In this document: positions 1 through 9,503 of the stretch, piece by piece | Layout of the letters: each line of letters begins with the position of its first letter | Numbering within the stretch: position 1 is the stretch's first letter | From: Spraguea lophii | Lineage: Eukaryota; Microsporidia; Spragueidae | Assembly: GCA_001887945.1 (NCBI GenBank) | Contig: LDOQ01000326.1 | Location: forward strand, 1-44,041 | DNA: 44,041 nt | Direction of reading: 5' to 3' | The notes under the pieces: generated by a model | Told to the model about the DNA's origin: nothing | Database searches by the model: none | Seen by the model: the letters and a program-made list of their open reading frames with translations, nothing else | Translations under genes and position numbers: made by a program

Positions 1-349
1 GCATTAATCTCATCTTACCTTATGCTCCAGAGTGTTAGGATTTTGCGTCTGGTGCGCGTCGCCGCCCCCACTTCCAGCTCTTAAGGAATTCCCAGCCTCT
101 TTCGTTGCATAGTATTGGCCGAGTCACAAATCAATACAGGGATTGCAACTACATCAGCTGAACACTACTTTAATCTAGTAGCGGGGCCGTCATACAAGGC
201 ACAGCTATGCTGCGCTATCGAAACCTCACCCACTCAACAACCTTTCCTTCTCTTCTGCGTTTATTATTATTTTTTTTCTGGATGAGGGATTCGAACCCGC
301 CAGGCTTGGGGTTTGGTTACCACCCCACGACCACTGGGCCAGGCGGGAC
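1..349 (-). mobile_element. tRNA-derived SINE, young copy, cut by window edge
   Basis: Reads right to left. The head at 349 down to about 280 carries an A-box-like stretch (TGGCCCAGTGG on the minus strand) and a B box (GGTTCGAATCC). The body is nearly identical to the full-length copy at 25233-25732, apart from scattered substitutions and a deletion of about 11-15 bases in the A-rich linker behind the head. It is GC-rich compared with its surroundings and still has an intact head, so it is probably a recent insertion. The 3' tail and poly(A) lie outside the window, so no target duplication can be checked. Confidence 0.85.
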
Positions 350-533
350 ACTTAAATATGATTGCTCTCACTTTTTGTAATAATATTATTTTGTTTAGAA
401 ACTAACCTATCCTAACCTATTAATTGTTTAGTATCATTCACTTATTATCTGTAATAAATTATGAAATAAATATTTAAATTAATAAATCCAATTAAAAGAT
501 TTCATTTCTTAAATTTTTTAAAGAAATAATTTT

Positions 534-1640
534 TTAATAGAAAGAATGGCATCGTATATTTTTAATGGTAATTGAAGATTTTGTTTCCTTTTTTATTTTT
601 AGACAAAAATATTTCTTCAACCTTTCCTTACTCTCTTCATTCTTTACAACCTCATATTTGATTTCTTTTTTATTTTTATGTTTTCTAACAAATCCTTCAT
701 CGTTTAATCTTTTGAGTATTATTCCTGCATATGGAAGACTAATACCTATTCTTCTAGCAAACCATGTAAGAGAATGTATGTTTTCATTATATATAATAGA
801 TAAACATCTTCTATACACACTTAATTGTTTATGTTGAATAAGATTATGTTTTCTTTTTTCTGTGCATAATAAACACGTGTAAAATCCTTCAGGTATTCTT
901 TTATCAGTGTTACTAAAAAATCCACAACAAACGGTATGTAGCCAATTCTTACATTTATCACATTGTAACATATCTAAATCTTCTATGTTTATTGAACATG
1001 TACATTTTATTTCTTCTTTGTTTATATTTTTATTTTCTGTTTTTATATTATCATTTTTACATGTGTCTATTTCTGTATTTTTATTAAGATCATAAATTGT
1101 TTCTATTTTAAGTTCTACAGTCTCCCATTCATTAGAATATCTACCCGCATCTAATTTCAAAGGTTCTGTAATAAATTGATATTTATGGTTTCTAGAAGCT
1201 TTGAAATGAGGAGGCTCATAATCATTTGGTGTATTTTCTGTATAAATTAATTTAAAATAAATATATTTCATTTTGGGCAATGGTTTTAGTGTTTGTGTTA
1301 GAACACACAATTTCTTCAATAAATTATTTTCACCTTCATTTCCTTCGTATGTTATATCATATGTATATGTTTCTATAACCTCTTTCTGACTACTTTCATA
1401 TATAAGCATAATAATCTTTTTTAAATATTTGTTTACAAGAGCATCTCGTATTCCTTCATCTATCCATTGTAAAAATAATGAAGTGTTATCATCACAATTT
1501 CTAACTTTTTTAAGATTAAGACCATCTATGTGTATATTTTCAAAACAATCATCATCAAATAAATTTCTAAGGTATGCTATACAGCTAAATGTTAAACATA
1601 TGATGTATATAGAATCATATTCTTGTTTTTGAATGTACAT
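534..1640 (-). CDS. HOP1: HORMA-PHD-winged-helix protein, Hop1-like meiotic axis protein
   Basis: Protein of 368 aa. Residues about 8-165 match a HORMA domain of the Hop1/HORMAD type: a DGLNLKKV-like strand, then LQWIDEGIRDALVNKYLKKI and EVIETYTYDITY, the order seen in Hop1. Residues 213-259 form a C4HC3 PHD finger (C213, C215, C227, C230, H235, C238, C256, C259). Residues about 270-332 look like a winged helix (LTWFARRIGISLPYAGIILK, then a basic wing). HORMA-PHD-wHTH is the layout of Hop1 proteins, in which the C-terminal part binds chromatin and HORMA binds closure motifs on the meiotic chromosome axis. It is shorter than yeast Hop1 (605 aa). No clear closure motif is visible at the C-terminus. 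Role in meiotic recombination is inferred from the family. There is no CCC run before the start. Confidence 0.8.
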   Translation of the reverse strand: MYIQKQEYDSIYIICLTFSCIAYLRNLFDDDCFENIHIDGLNLKKVRNCDDNTSLFLQWIDEGIRDALVNKYLKKIIMLIYESSQKEVIETYTYDITYEGNEGENNLLKKLCVLTQTLKPLPKMKYIYFKLIYTENTPNDYEPPHFKASRNHKYQFITEPLKLDAGRYSNEWETVELKIETIYDLNKNTEIDTCKNDNIKTENKNINKEEIKCTCSINIEDLDMLQCDKCKNWLHTVCCGFFSNTDKRIPEGFYTCLLCTEKRKHNLIQHKQLSVYRRCLSIIYNENIHSLTWFARRIGISLPYAGIILKRLNDEGFVRKHKNKKEIKYEVVKNEESKERLKKYFCLKIKKETKSSITIKNIRCHSFY

Positions 1641-1784
1641 ATATGCATAAAAGTTATTAAGAAATAAAATTATAAAATTAATGCAATAATGAAATTTATT
1701 TGTGCATGATTTTTTTATTTTAAAATAATTTAATAATTAATTTTAAAAATCAAAGGATTATTTTGTTAAGTGTGTTATTATTGC

Positions 1785-1899
1785 TATGAATTATTATTTA
1801 TTTGATATAAAAATATTATTATTCGATATGAATTACTGTTTATTTGATATAAAAATATTATTACTGATATATATTACTATTTATTTGTTTATAAAAATA
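1785..1899. repeat. AT-rich tandem repeat, about 42-bp unit, 2.5 copies
   Basis: Two copies of a unit beginning ATGAATTA and containing TTTATTTGATATAAAAATAT follow each other, then a partial, more diverged third. A spurious ORF runs through it with a repetitive low-complexity product. It lies between two divergently transcribed genes (HORMA on minus, Rho on plus), a gap of 465 bases that otherwise holds nothing recognisable. Confidence 0.6.
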
Positions 1900-2105
1900 T
1901 ATTTGTTTATAAATTTTATTGTCTATAATTCTACCAATCAAAATATATTTTTTGACATATATAACAATAAGCAGGTAAAAAGTTTCTGATGAAAAATAAA
2001 AAAATCCTTTTTATTTTATGCATTTCTTTTAATACAAAATTCTATTGATGTATTTTGAAACACGTTCCATTTTAGAAAAAAAACAAAATTTCAGAATACT
2101 AACAA

Positions 2106-2651
2106 ATGGTAAGAATAAAATGTGTTGTTATTGGCGATATCGATGTTGGAAAGACCTGGCTTATAAATACATATATCAATGGTAATCCACCAGACATGCC
2201 TCGTCCCACAATATTTGATGCATATTCTGCAGAAATAAACAGTGATGGACTTTTATCCATATGGGATACAGCAGGAGATAATGCACATGATAAACTAAGG
2301 AGTAAAAGTTATCCTAATACAGATGTTTTTCTAATATGCTTTGCTATCGATAATATATTATCATTTAAAAATATTCCTAAATGGGTGGGAGAGATAGAGC
2401 ATATTGGAGCGCCTATGATATTAGTAGGTACAAAAGTAGATGTTAGAAATGATATATCACCAGAAGAAAAAATTGCAACCTCCAGCGGTAAAAATACAGC
2501 AGAAAAATATGGATTTAAAAATTATATAGAATGTAGTGCATTGGAGAATTATAATGTAAGAAAGGTTTTTGATGAGGCTATAAGAGCTACACATCAAGAG
2601 GAGGAGGTAGTTGAAAAAGCAAGATGTTGTGGATGGTTTTGTTGTAAATAA
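2106..2651 (+). CDS. Rho-family small GTPase with altered catalytic positions
   Basis: Protein of 181 aa, full Ras-fold length, closest in pattern to Rho/Rac: IKCVVIGDIDVGKTW (P-loop 10-17), PTIFDAY switch I with the conserved Thr at 35, DTAGD at 54-58, the Rho-type DVFLICFAIDN and SF, GTKVD (108-112) for guanine and CSAL (143-146). Two residues that normally drive GTP hydrolysis differ: the Gly12 position is Ile and the Gln61 position is Asp58; position 13 is Asp. Family knowledge says such changes usually abolish hydrolysis, as in Rnd/RhoH-type proteins, so this may be permanently GTP-bound. The C-terminus is Cys-rich (CCGWFCCK) with no CaaX box, so prenylation is uncertain and other lipidation is possible. 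Likely polarity or actin signalling at a membrane, by inference. Confidence 0.85.
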   Translation: MVRIKCVVIGDIDVGKTWLINTYINGNPPDMPRPTIFDAYSAEINSDGLLSIWDTAGDNAHDKLRSKSYPNTDVFLICFAIDNILSFKNIPKWVGEIEHIGAPMILVGTKVDVRNDISPEEKIATSSGKNTAEKYGFKNYIECSALENYNVRKVFDEAIRATHQEEEVVEKARCCGWFCCK

Positions 2652-3231
2652 AAGATAGTTAATGTTATTAATATAAAATTAATATTTTCTGTTGATGATT
2701 GAATGTAAAAGAATCATAGAAAATAAATAATTTTCTTTAAAAAAACATTTTAATCTTTATATTTAACATAAGAAATATTATTATTATATTCAATTTATGA
2801 GAAAATAATACGGTGAAATTTATGTTATATTTATTTCTATTTTTCGATATTCTTATATAAAAAATTGTGAAAATTCGATTATTTATTCATGATGAAAAGC
2901 GAGAAAAAAAGCGGACAATTCTTAATTACAAATATAAATTAGAAATAATTGATTTTACACCAGAAAAGAAACTTGTTGAATATAAATACATGTAAAAAAG
3001 GAATATTTAAATGAAGAAAGTTTATCTGAAATGAAATATTGGATGAATTTATTATTTTTGAAGTTAAAAATGGAAACCAAATCCGAAAAAGATTTACACA
3101 AAAAAAGGTTTAATAAAAGGAATAGTATAACTAGTGATAAAATTCTTTAGAACGGAAATAAGAATAATAAAATATATGTAAAAAAACTTTATAAATATTT
3201 ATGGGATATAGAAAAATTTCTTAATGAGAAA
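2652..3231. other. Intergenic AT-rich stretch, no supported gene
   Basis: No ORF of useful length. Between about 2880 and 3130 the plus strand reads as Lys/Glu/Ile-rich coding-like segments broken by several stops, which may be the remains of a gene, but no family is recognisable. Confidence 0.4.
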
Positions 3232-3699
3232 AAAGCCTGCTTATCCCAGTGATCATGGGATGGTAACCAAATTCCAAGCCTGACCGATTCGAATCATTCA
3301 CCAGAAAAATTTTCAAAACAAAAAAAAGTTTGACAAAAAAGATTGGCGAATGTGGAAAGCTCGATATCGTAACATTGGTTATGCCTCGTACTACTGTCCC
3401 ATTACTAGATTTAAGTAATGTTTTGTGTGTGTAATTGCAATCTCTGTATTGATTTGGGACTCGACCGATATTATGCCGAAAAGGACATAGGAAATCTTTA
3501 AGAAGTTGTGAGGGATGCTGACGTTCACCATATGCAAAATCCGAACAGCTTAGAACATATGGTAAAACGAGGTAGATATATATCTGTAGCAAAATCAATT
3601 GATACAAGTTTAAATGTGCTTTAAGAATCAAATATCATAGACCATGATAGGTCGTAGTCGGCCAGAAAACTTTGTTAAATAAAGTTTCATTAAAAAAAA
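3232..3699 (+). mobile_element. tRNA-derived SINE, decayed full-length copy
   Basis: The head (about 3232-3305) still shows CCCAGTGATCATGGGATGGTAACCAAA and a B-box relic GATTCGAATC. The body follows the young copies throughout and the end reads AATAAAGTTTCATT followed by eight A. Many differences from the young copies are C to T or G to A. No convincing target-site duplication remains. A 136-aa minus-strand ORF inside it is an artefact of the repeat. Confidence 0.85.
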
Positions 3700-3757
3700 G
3701 TATCTTGACAGAAAACAAAGAACATTGTTAAAAGAATTGAAAAAATGTGTTAATAAA

Positions 3758-3997
3758 ATGAATATTGTTATATCAAATTTAAGAAAATTCTGTAATGATA
3801 TTGTTAAGATTAATTTTATACATTATAAAGTTAATCACTCAGTAAACCAACAAAATAAATATCAAAAATATAGAGATGTCAGCAATAAAAAAAAATATTT
3901 GAGACCTAATGGTACAGACATTTGTAACAATGCTATAGAATATATAACAGAATTCCTTTTAGGGAAAGAGCAAAAACATATTCCTGACGATAAGTGA
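3758..3997 (+). CDS. Small hypothetical protein
   Basis: An ORF of 79 aa from the first in-frame ATG, beginning 58 bases after the poly(A) of the SINE. The product is basic and polar (Lys, Asn, Tyr rich) with one amphipathic segment near the C-terminus (NNAIEYITEFLLGK). No family is recognised. The next 480 bases hold no other gene. It could be chance coding in AT-rich DNA or the tail of a gene disrupted by the SINE. Confidence 0.3.
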   Translation: MNIVISNLRKFCNDIVKINFIHYKVNHSVNQQNKYQKYRDVSNKKKYLRPNGTDICNNAIEYITEFLLGKEQKHIPDDK

Positions 3998-4477
3998 GAT
4001 TATTATGAAATTTTATAATATTAATTAAAAATATTGAGCTGTTTTTTTGTTTTTATTCCATTTTTATAAGAAGTTTATCATTTTATTTTACTCGTTATTC
4101 ATCATTTTAACTGATCATATAATCTTACATTTCATAACAAAAATTAATAAAAACAATTATATTTGTATACTTCCTTATATAGATCAAGAAAAAAATCAAA
4201 ATTACTATAATTTTTGTATCAAGAAAAAATAAATTTATAAAATCGTATTTATTTTTATCAATATTTTTTTTTACCAAATATACCATATCCTTTAAGAAAT
4301 ATATTCAATAAAAAAACATTGAATAAATTTTTATTATATAATTTTTGTATGACTCTTTTTTTATTTCTATTCAACGATTCAATAAAACATTTTTAAAAAT
4401 TATGTAATGATTTAGGAGGTATAATCATAAATAGAATGTTACTATAAATATTATTAAAATATGTGTAAACTAACCTT
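3998..4477. other. Intergenic AT-rich stretch
   Basis: Only a 61-aa hydrophobic low-complexity ORF (4047-4232) that I do not regard as a gene. TAACCTT directly precedes the ATG of the LRR gene at 4478. Confidence 0.4.
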
Positions 4478-5890
4478 ATGCTTTTTTATTCTACGATCTT
4501 TTTCACACTCTTTATAAATAATAATAACTGCTTTGAATTATTAGAAAAATGTGATGATATTTTATTGCAAATAAATAATATATGCTTAGAGATAAGTAAT
4601 AACAATAATTTTTCGAAATTAAATAATATGCGAAATATCAAAGCTATTTTTTTAAGAGGATGTTTTAAAATTAATGTTTCTACTATATTCAATAACCTTG
4701 AATATCTAAACATTAATCAATCACGTTTTGAAAGTAATGAATTTCAGAATATATTTTTTTTAAAAAATTTAAAAATATTGATAATACCTGACTTATGTTA
4801 TAGCCTGGTTGGAATAGAAAATTTGAATTATTTTAAATATTTGTATATCGGAAGATATGACAAATGTTGTCTACACGATGAATTTTTTAATTTGAATATT
4901 TACAAATTCGACTTTACAAATAATATATTTTTTCGTCTTTCTTATTGCACCCTAATAAATAACAAGGATGCACATAAAAAATTCGCAGACACCATCTTCA
5001 ATTTAATGAAAATAACGACAATTTTAAATTTAAAAAATAATCTTTTGTCCGGAATAGAAATGAAATATCCCAAATCACATATTTATTCTTTAAATCTTTC
5101 TTGTAATAATTTAACTAGAATATGTGACAGTATTTTGAATCTAAAAGATTTACGAATATTGAATCTAGATAAAAATGATCTTACAGGCGTTCCGCCGTTT
5201 TTTAGTATGATGAAATTGGAACAGCTATCTCTAGCCAGTAATCGTTTAGAAATAGTTCATATAAATATAATGAGTTTAAATAAGTTGTTTTTAAACAATA
5301 ATAAAAAGCTTACGAGATTAAAGATAGAACGATCGGAAAATATGAAATCATTTGGTATTGATTTAAATAGTATTCATGAAATACAATCTTTAGATATAGA
5401 ACATTTAATTATAGATTGTACGGAATTATCAGATAAACCCGATCTTAAAAGATTTCCATATCTTCGATCAATCCATATACATTTATCTTCACTTTTAATT
5501 TTCCCCGATCTAGATTTTCCATTAGAAGAATTAACAATTTCCAGTGTTAGTTACTTAAAAACAAAAACCGCTAAAAAAGTATTTATAAATCTTTCTAAAA
5601 TCGATACATTATGGAAGCTAACAATTATTCGATGTTTTATTAAAATCCCAAGAATAATTTCCCAATTAAAAAGTCTAAAAGAAATACATATGGCAAATAA
5701 TTTTGTAAGAAAAATACCAAAAAATATTTTAAAAATGCCGAATTTAAAATATTTAAATCTTAATAACAATATAGTCGAAGATTTTAATATAAATCCCAAT
5801 AAGGATATAACAATTAATTTAAACAACAATTGGTTAGAAAAAGGAAATAGAATATATAAATTTAAATGCAAGAAAATTAATGTTAAATAA
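4478..5890 (+). CDS. Secreted leucine-rich-repeat protein
   Basis: Protein of 470 aa. The N-terminus (MLFYSTIFFTLFINNNNC) reads as a short signal peptide. Leucine-rich repeats run from about residue 45 to the end, with good LxxLxLxxN units such as IYSLNLSCNNLTRI, LRILNLDKNDLTGV, LEQLSLASNRLEIV and LKYLNLNNNIVEDF; the middle part (about 280-370) is irregular. There is no second transmembrane segment, so the product should enter the secretory path and be exported or kept in the ER lumen. Microsporidia have families of secreted LRR proteins of unknown function, often thought to contact the host. A larger relative with the same plan lies at 41034-43649. Confidence 0.75.
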   Translation: MLFYSTIFFTLFINNNNCFELLEKCDDILLQINNICLEISNNNNFSKLNNMRNIKAIFLRGCFKINVSTIFNNLEYLNINQSRFESNEFQNIFFLKNLKILIIPDLCYSLVGIENLNYFKYLYIGRYDKCCLHDEFFNLNIYKFDFTNNIFFRLSYCTLINNKDAHKKFADTIFNLMKITTILNLKNNLLSGIEMKYPKSHIYSLNLSCNNLTRICDSILNLKDLRILNLDKNDLTGVPPFFSMMKLEQLSLASNRLEIVHINIMSLNKLFLNNNKKLTRLKIERSENMKSFGIDLNSIHEIQSLDIEHLIIDCTELSDKPDLKRFPYLRSIHIHLSSLLIFPDLDFPLEELTISSVSYLKTKTAKKVFINLSKIDTLWKLTIIRCFIKIPRIISQLKSLKEIHMANNFVRKIPKNILKMPNLKYLNLNNNIVEDFNINPNKDITINLNNNWLEKGNRIYKFKCKKINVK

Positions 5891-5944
5891 ATTAAAAAAA
5901 ATTACTAATATATTACAGAAAAGTTTTTATATTTATTTCAAATA

Positions 5945-6390
5945 ACACCTTAATTACCATCCAAACATTTTGGCAAGTTGAGGTCCATCATGGTATAAAC
6001 CGTTGGTTTCTTAAGACACGAGTCACCAATATTAACCGGGTTCGCTACATATATGTAATAATCCCATCTTATTTTATGCTTCAGGACGTTGATGTTTTAC
6101 ATATGATATGCGTCACTGCTTCCACTCCAGCCTTAATAAGATTTCAACCTCTTCTCTGGTATAGTATTGATTGAACCACGAATCAATAAAGGGATTGCAA
6201 CTACATCAGTTAAACATTATTTTAATCACGAGGCCGTCATACAAAATATAGTTAATGTTACGTTATTGAACCTTTTGCCCGTTCAAATACCACTTTTTTT
6301 GTTTCGAAAATTCTTCCGGATGAGGGATTCAAACTCGCCAGGTTTGGAATTTGATTGCCCACCCTTGATTACCGGGTCAAGCGTACCAAG
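5945..6390 (-). mobile_element. tRNA-derived SINE, decayed full-length copy
   Basis: Minus-strand copy with its head near 6390 (a B-box relic and the CCTCATCCGG that follows the head are readable) and its 3' part near 5945. It keeps body landmarks such as the stretch reading GATTGCAACTACATCAGTTAAAC on the plus strand. It lies tail-on to the LRR gene and about 70 bases beyond the stop of the TGT gene. Confidence 0.8.
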
Positions 6391-6462
6391 CTACATGATA
6401 CTGAGAATATTTTATTAGAAGATTATCTCCTTTTGATGGAAAATAAAAAAATATTTTTAAAA

Positions 6463-7566
6463 TTATTTTATTTCTATATCAACCAGACTCAATGCATACG
6501 TTATCCATTCCGGAACCACCTGATATCTTTTTTTAATATAATTAATTATAAATTCTTCAAATTTATCTTCCATTATTGCTTTCTTTATTCTATCTGTTAA
6601 ATTTTCCATATATCTAAGATTATGTTCTGTTACCAGCATACAAAAGTTTGTTGTTTTTTTAATAGAATATAGAAATGCTCTTGAATGTTTACATGCTCTG
6701 CAGTTACAGTTATCTTCTATTTTATTAAGGTTGAATTTATTATCGTTTCTAAAAAGATTAATATCCCCAAAGTCTGTTAATGCTCTTCCAAATCTAGCTG
6801 TTCTAGGTGGATATACACAATCAGACATGTCAGAACCCAGGGCTATGGATATTAATACATCTTCTGGGTATCCTACACCCATTAAATATCGAGGCATATT
6901 GGGTGGTAATTGATTCATAGTATCGAATACGGTTTTTGCAAATTCTTTTTTATCTTCTCCACCACTGAGTCCTCCTATTGCTATTCCTATAGGTTTTCTT
7001 TTGAGGATTTCTTGAAGGGAATGGTTACGAAGGTCATTGTGGAGACCACCTTGGATTATAGGAAATAAAATTTGATCCTTTCTTTTATGAGCAGAAATAC
7101 ATCTATCCAACCATCTAAGGGATCTTTCCATTGCCTCTTTGACAAAGGCATAATCAAACAAAGGATTTACTACATGGTCTAATTGCATAATTATATCTGC
7201 GCCTAATGTATTTTGTATTTTTATACTATCTTCTGGAGTCATTAACCCATCATCAAAATAAACACCCTCCTCTTTTACTTCTGAATTTACCAAACTACCA
7301 ATTTGAAATCCACCAGAATCCGTTAACATAGCATCCAATCCCATAAATTTTTTAACATCTTTTCCAAAGTTTCTCAAATGATAAGTGTTTGCTAAAACTA
7401 TCTGATGACCAATATCCTCATTTTTTATTCCTTTCATAGCAGCCTTTGTTGCAACAGGCATAAAAATAGGAAGATTAACCAATCTATCTCTTAATTGATA
7501 CGTACTTACACGTGCTTTAGTTTTTATGCATTTTTTTATTATTTTAAATTCACCGATATTTTCCAT
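6463..7566 (-). CDS. TGT: Queuine tRNA-ribosyltransferase, catalytic subunit
   Basis: Protein of 367 aa, close to normal length for the eukaryotic catalytic subunit (QTRT1). Motifs in order: MPVATKAAMKG, LANTYHL, the substrate-binding Asp in LTDSGGFQIGSL, LGADIIMQLD, IIQGG, IGGLSGGE, RYLMGVG, the nucleophile region LGSDMSDCVYPPRTARFG, and a zinc site CxCxxC with a His about 25 residues later. The enzyme swaps guanine for queuine at position 34 of tRNAs with GUN anticodons. Eukaryotes cannot make queuine, so this implies salvage from the host; a non-catalytic partner (QTRT2) would be expected elsewhere. It is divergent from the next gene with only 49 bases between starts. Confidence 0.95.
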   Translation of the reverse strand: MENIGEFKIIKKCIKTKARVSTYQLRDRLVNLPIFMPVATKAAMKGIKNEDIGHQIVLANTYHLRNFGKDVKKFMGLDAMLTDSGGFQIGSLVNSEVKEEGVYFDDGLMTPEDSIKIQNTLGADIIMQLDHVVNPLFDYAFVKEAMERSLRWLDRCISAHKRKDQILFPIIQGGLHNDLRNHSLQEILKRKPIGIAIGGLSGGEDKKEFAKTVFDTMNQLPPNMPRYLMGVGYPEDVLISIALGSDMSDCVYPPRTARFGRALTDFGDINLFRNDNKFNLNKIEDNCNCRACKHSRAFLYSIKKTTNFCMLVTEHNLRYMENLTDRIKKAIMEDKFEEFIINYIKKRYQVVPEWITYALSLVDIEIK

Positions 7567-7615
7567 GTAAAGGATAGAAAAAAATATTTTTATCTTTTAC
7601 CCTTCCCCTTCCTTT

Positions 7616-8074
7616 ATGCAACATTCCAAAATTCACCATCTTTTCCTACAAACTATAAATTTAAAAATAACCAAAACTGAACTTAAACAATATCTCCTAT
7701 CAGAAAATATATCAACCACCGAATATAACAAATACGTCATTTCTCTCCTCAAACCTCAACTCAAACAACAAATACCACCAACACTGCATTTAAATGTAGA
7801 AACAGTAGATACGATTGAAAACGAGGTAATATCCGAACATAAAGAACCATCAATTTCCACAAGGAAATATATAGATAAAGAAAAATATGACCCTACGATA
7901 GTATCATACACAGATAATTACGATTTACTTTCAAAGGAAAAATTAAATAAACTTTTAGAAAAGAATGCAGAAAGATATTCATTAAAAATAGAAAATATAA
8001 CAGAGGTAGTAGATAAATGTGTTAATCAGCATGTAAAGGTAAATGTATTGGAATTAAAGAAGAATAAAAAATAA
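7616..8074 (+). CDS. Hypothetical protein, divergent partner of TGT
   Basis: Protein of 152 aa, hydrophilic, Lys/Glu-rich, with two predicted helical stretches (about 20-50 and 105-150) and no membrane segment. A pyrimidine tract with CCCTTCCCCTTCC precedes the ATG, resembling the CCC start signal of neighbouring genes. No family recognised. The distance to TGT (49 bases) means they share an upstream region. Confidence 0.6.
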   Translation: MQHSKIHHLFLQTINLKITKTELKQYLLSENISTTEYNKYVISLLKPQLKQQIPPTLHLNVETVDTIENEVISEHKEPSISTRKYIDKEKYDPTIVSYTDNYDLLSKEKLNKLLEKNAERYSLKIENITEVVDKCVNQHVKVNVLELKKNKK

Positions 8075-8232
8075 TTATTTTAAATTTAATGTTAGATATT
8101 CTTAATAAAATATTAGCCTATGTTTAATACATCTTATATCTTATTAATTTTTATTTTAAAGAAATACAGTAACATATAATATATTTTTATAAGATATGAT
8201 AACAATTAACATTACTTATAATATTCTTTATT

Positions 8233-8676
8233 TTATGCCTTAGGCATTATAATAACTGCTAAAGCAAATGCAAAAATAACCAATAACTCCAAACTTGTTA
8301 ATTGTATTAAAAATGAAGTAAAAAATCCTTCATCTTTTGATAATGCTTCAAAAGCAAGCTTAGAAACTTCTCCCATCGCATTACCTACAAAATATCCAGA
8401 AAATCCATAGATGGTTCCAGAGACAAGATATTTAAAACTATGCTCTAATTTCATATTATCACTAATTTTAAACATTATTAACATAGAAATGATAAAACCA
8501 AGAATAAATATGGTAGAGGAGAATAAAGAAGCTACATAAGCTTTAGTAATCAAAGAACGTTTTTGTGCATAGAATGTGGTGGAGGCAGCGGTAATACAAA
8601 GACCTGCAGATGATCCATATGCAGAAAGTGTAAGAAGAAAAATAAGACCAATACTTGCTATAAGAAAGGAAAACAT
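8233..8676 (-). CDS. VMA3: V-type ATPase proteolipid subunit c
   Basis: Protein of 147 aa with four hydrophobic helices (about 2-28, 45-70, 82-102, 120-145), the plan of the 16-kDa V-ATPase proteolipid. AYGSSAGLCITAAS matches the first helix and the last helix (ELLVIFAFALAVIIMPKA) puts E130 exactly where the proton-carrying Glu of Vma3 lies. It forms the membrane rotor that pumps protons into vacuolar compartments. It is slightly shorter than yeast Vma3 (160 aa). The start is supported by CCCCT directly before the ATG. Subunit c versus c' cannot be decided with certainty. Confidence 0.85.
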   Translation of the reverse strand: MFSFLIASIGLIFLLTLSAYGSSAGLCITAASTTFYAQKRSLITKAYVASLFSSTIFILGFIISMLIMFKISDNMKLEHSFKYLVSGTIYGFSGYFVGNAMGEVSKLAFEALSKDEGFFTSFLIQLTSLELLVIFAFALAVIIMPKA

Positions 8677-8677
8677 A

Positions 8678-8681
8678 GGGG
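8678..8681 (-). promoter_or_regulatory. CCC start signal of the V-ATPase c gene
   Basis: CCCC on the minus strand, one base before the ATG. CCC runs just before the ATG are a described microsporidian start-associated signal. Confidence 0.5.
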
Positions 8682-9096
8682 TAAAAATAATTTATTAGAA
8701 AAGTTTTAAATAAAATCTTAGTATTTAACATATCATGATTATGTAGAAATATAACATTGTAAGTAATATAATATTCTTTTTAACCATCATTTTAATTATT
8801 ATAAAAGTGCCGCTACCGGTGTAACTCTTCATGGTATGTGAAGTGATAGAATGTTTTTATAATTTAGAATAAAATCAAAAATGTGTGAGGGTTAGGATGG
8901 TTAGTAAAATATTTTATAATGATTTTTGAGTTTACTTTATATATTCTAAAAGAATAAATAATAATTATATTACAAATGTTTCATTAACAACATCGTTTTA
9001 TATGTTTTTTTATTACTAACACCATATTGCATTATAATCAACATTCATTATTTTATAAATGTCTTATAAATAGATTTATTATATAATTCTTTAATA
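8682..9096. other. Intergenic AT-rich stretch
   Basis: No gene, tRNA or clear repeat seen. Confidence 0.4.
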
Positions 9097-9495
9097 TAAT
9101 AATAAATAAAAGAAAGAAGATGAAAAGTTGTTGGATGGGTGAGTTTTTGATAACGTATCCTTGATTATATCTTGTTTGGCAATCCATTAATGGTTTAAAA
9201 TTGTATTTAGTTGATGTAATTGCAATCCTATATTGATTTGTGACTTAATTAGTATTATGCTAAGAAAGAGATTAGGACTTTCTAAAAAAACTTGAGGTGA
9301 AATGATGGCACATGTAATACATAAAATCACAATGTTCTGGAACATAAAATAAGATGAGAGTAATGTATATAGGTAGTTGGATCATTTAGTACACGTTTAA
9401 TTGTGCTTTAAGAATCAAATATCATAGATCATGTCACGATAAACCATATTCGACCAGGAAATTTTAATAAATAAAAGTTTTTTAAAATAAATATT
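9097..9495 (+). mobile_element. tRNA-derived SINE, decayed and headless copy
   Basis: Starts in the A-rich linker behind the head (about 9097) and continues through GTTGTTGGATGGGTGAG and the rest of the body to AATAAAAGTTTTTTAAAATAAA. The tRNA-like head is missing, as expected of a 5'-truncated insertion. It ends about 10 bases before the Rrp6 start, so it forms the whole upstream region of that gene. Confidence 0.8.
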
Positions 9496-9503
9496 TTATA
9501 TTT

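Noticed and set aside
1786..1989. 67-aa ORF in the AT-rich tandem repeat
   Set aside because: Its product only mirrors the repeat unit and has no start signal.
3221..3631. 136-aa minus-strand ORF (and similar ORFs at 6167-6418, 17631-17948, 25297-25488)
   Set aside because: They are open frames inside SINE copies with no consistent product between copies.
4486..4713. Antisense ORFs within the LRR, Rrp6, MscS and PI4K genes
   Set aside because: They are shadows of the long coding frames and have low-complexity hydrophobic products.
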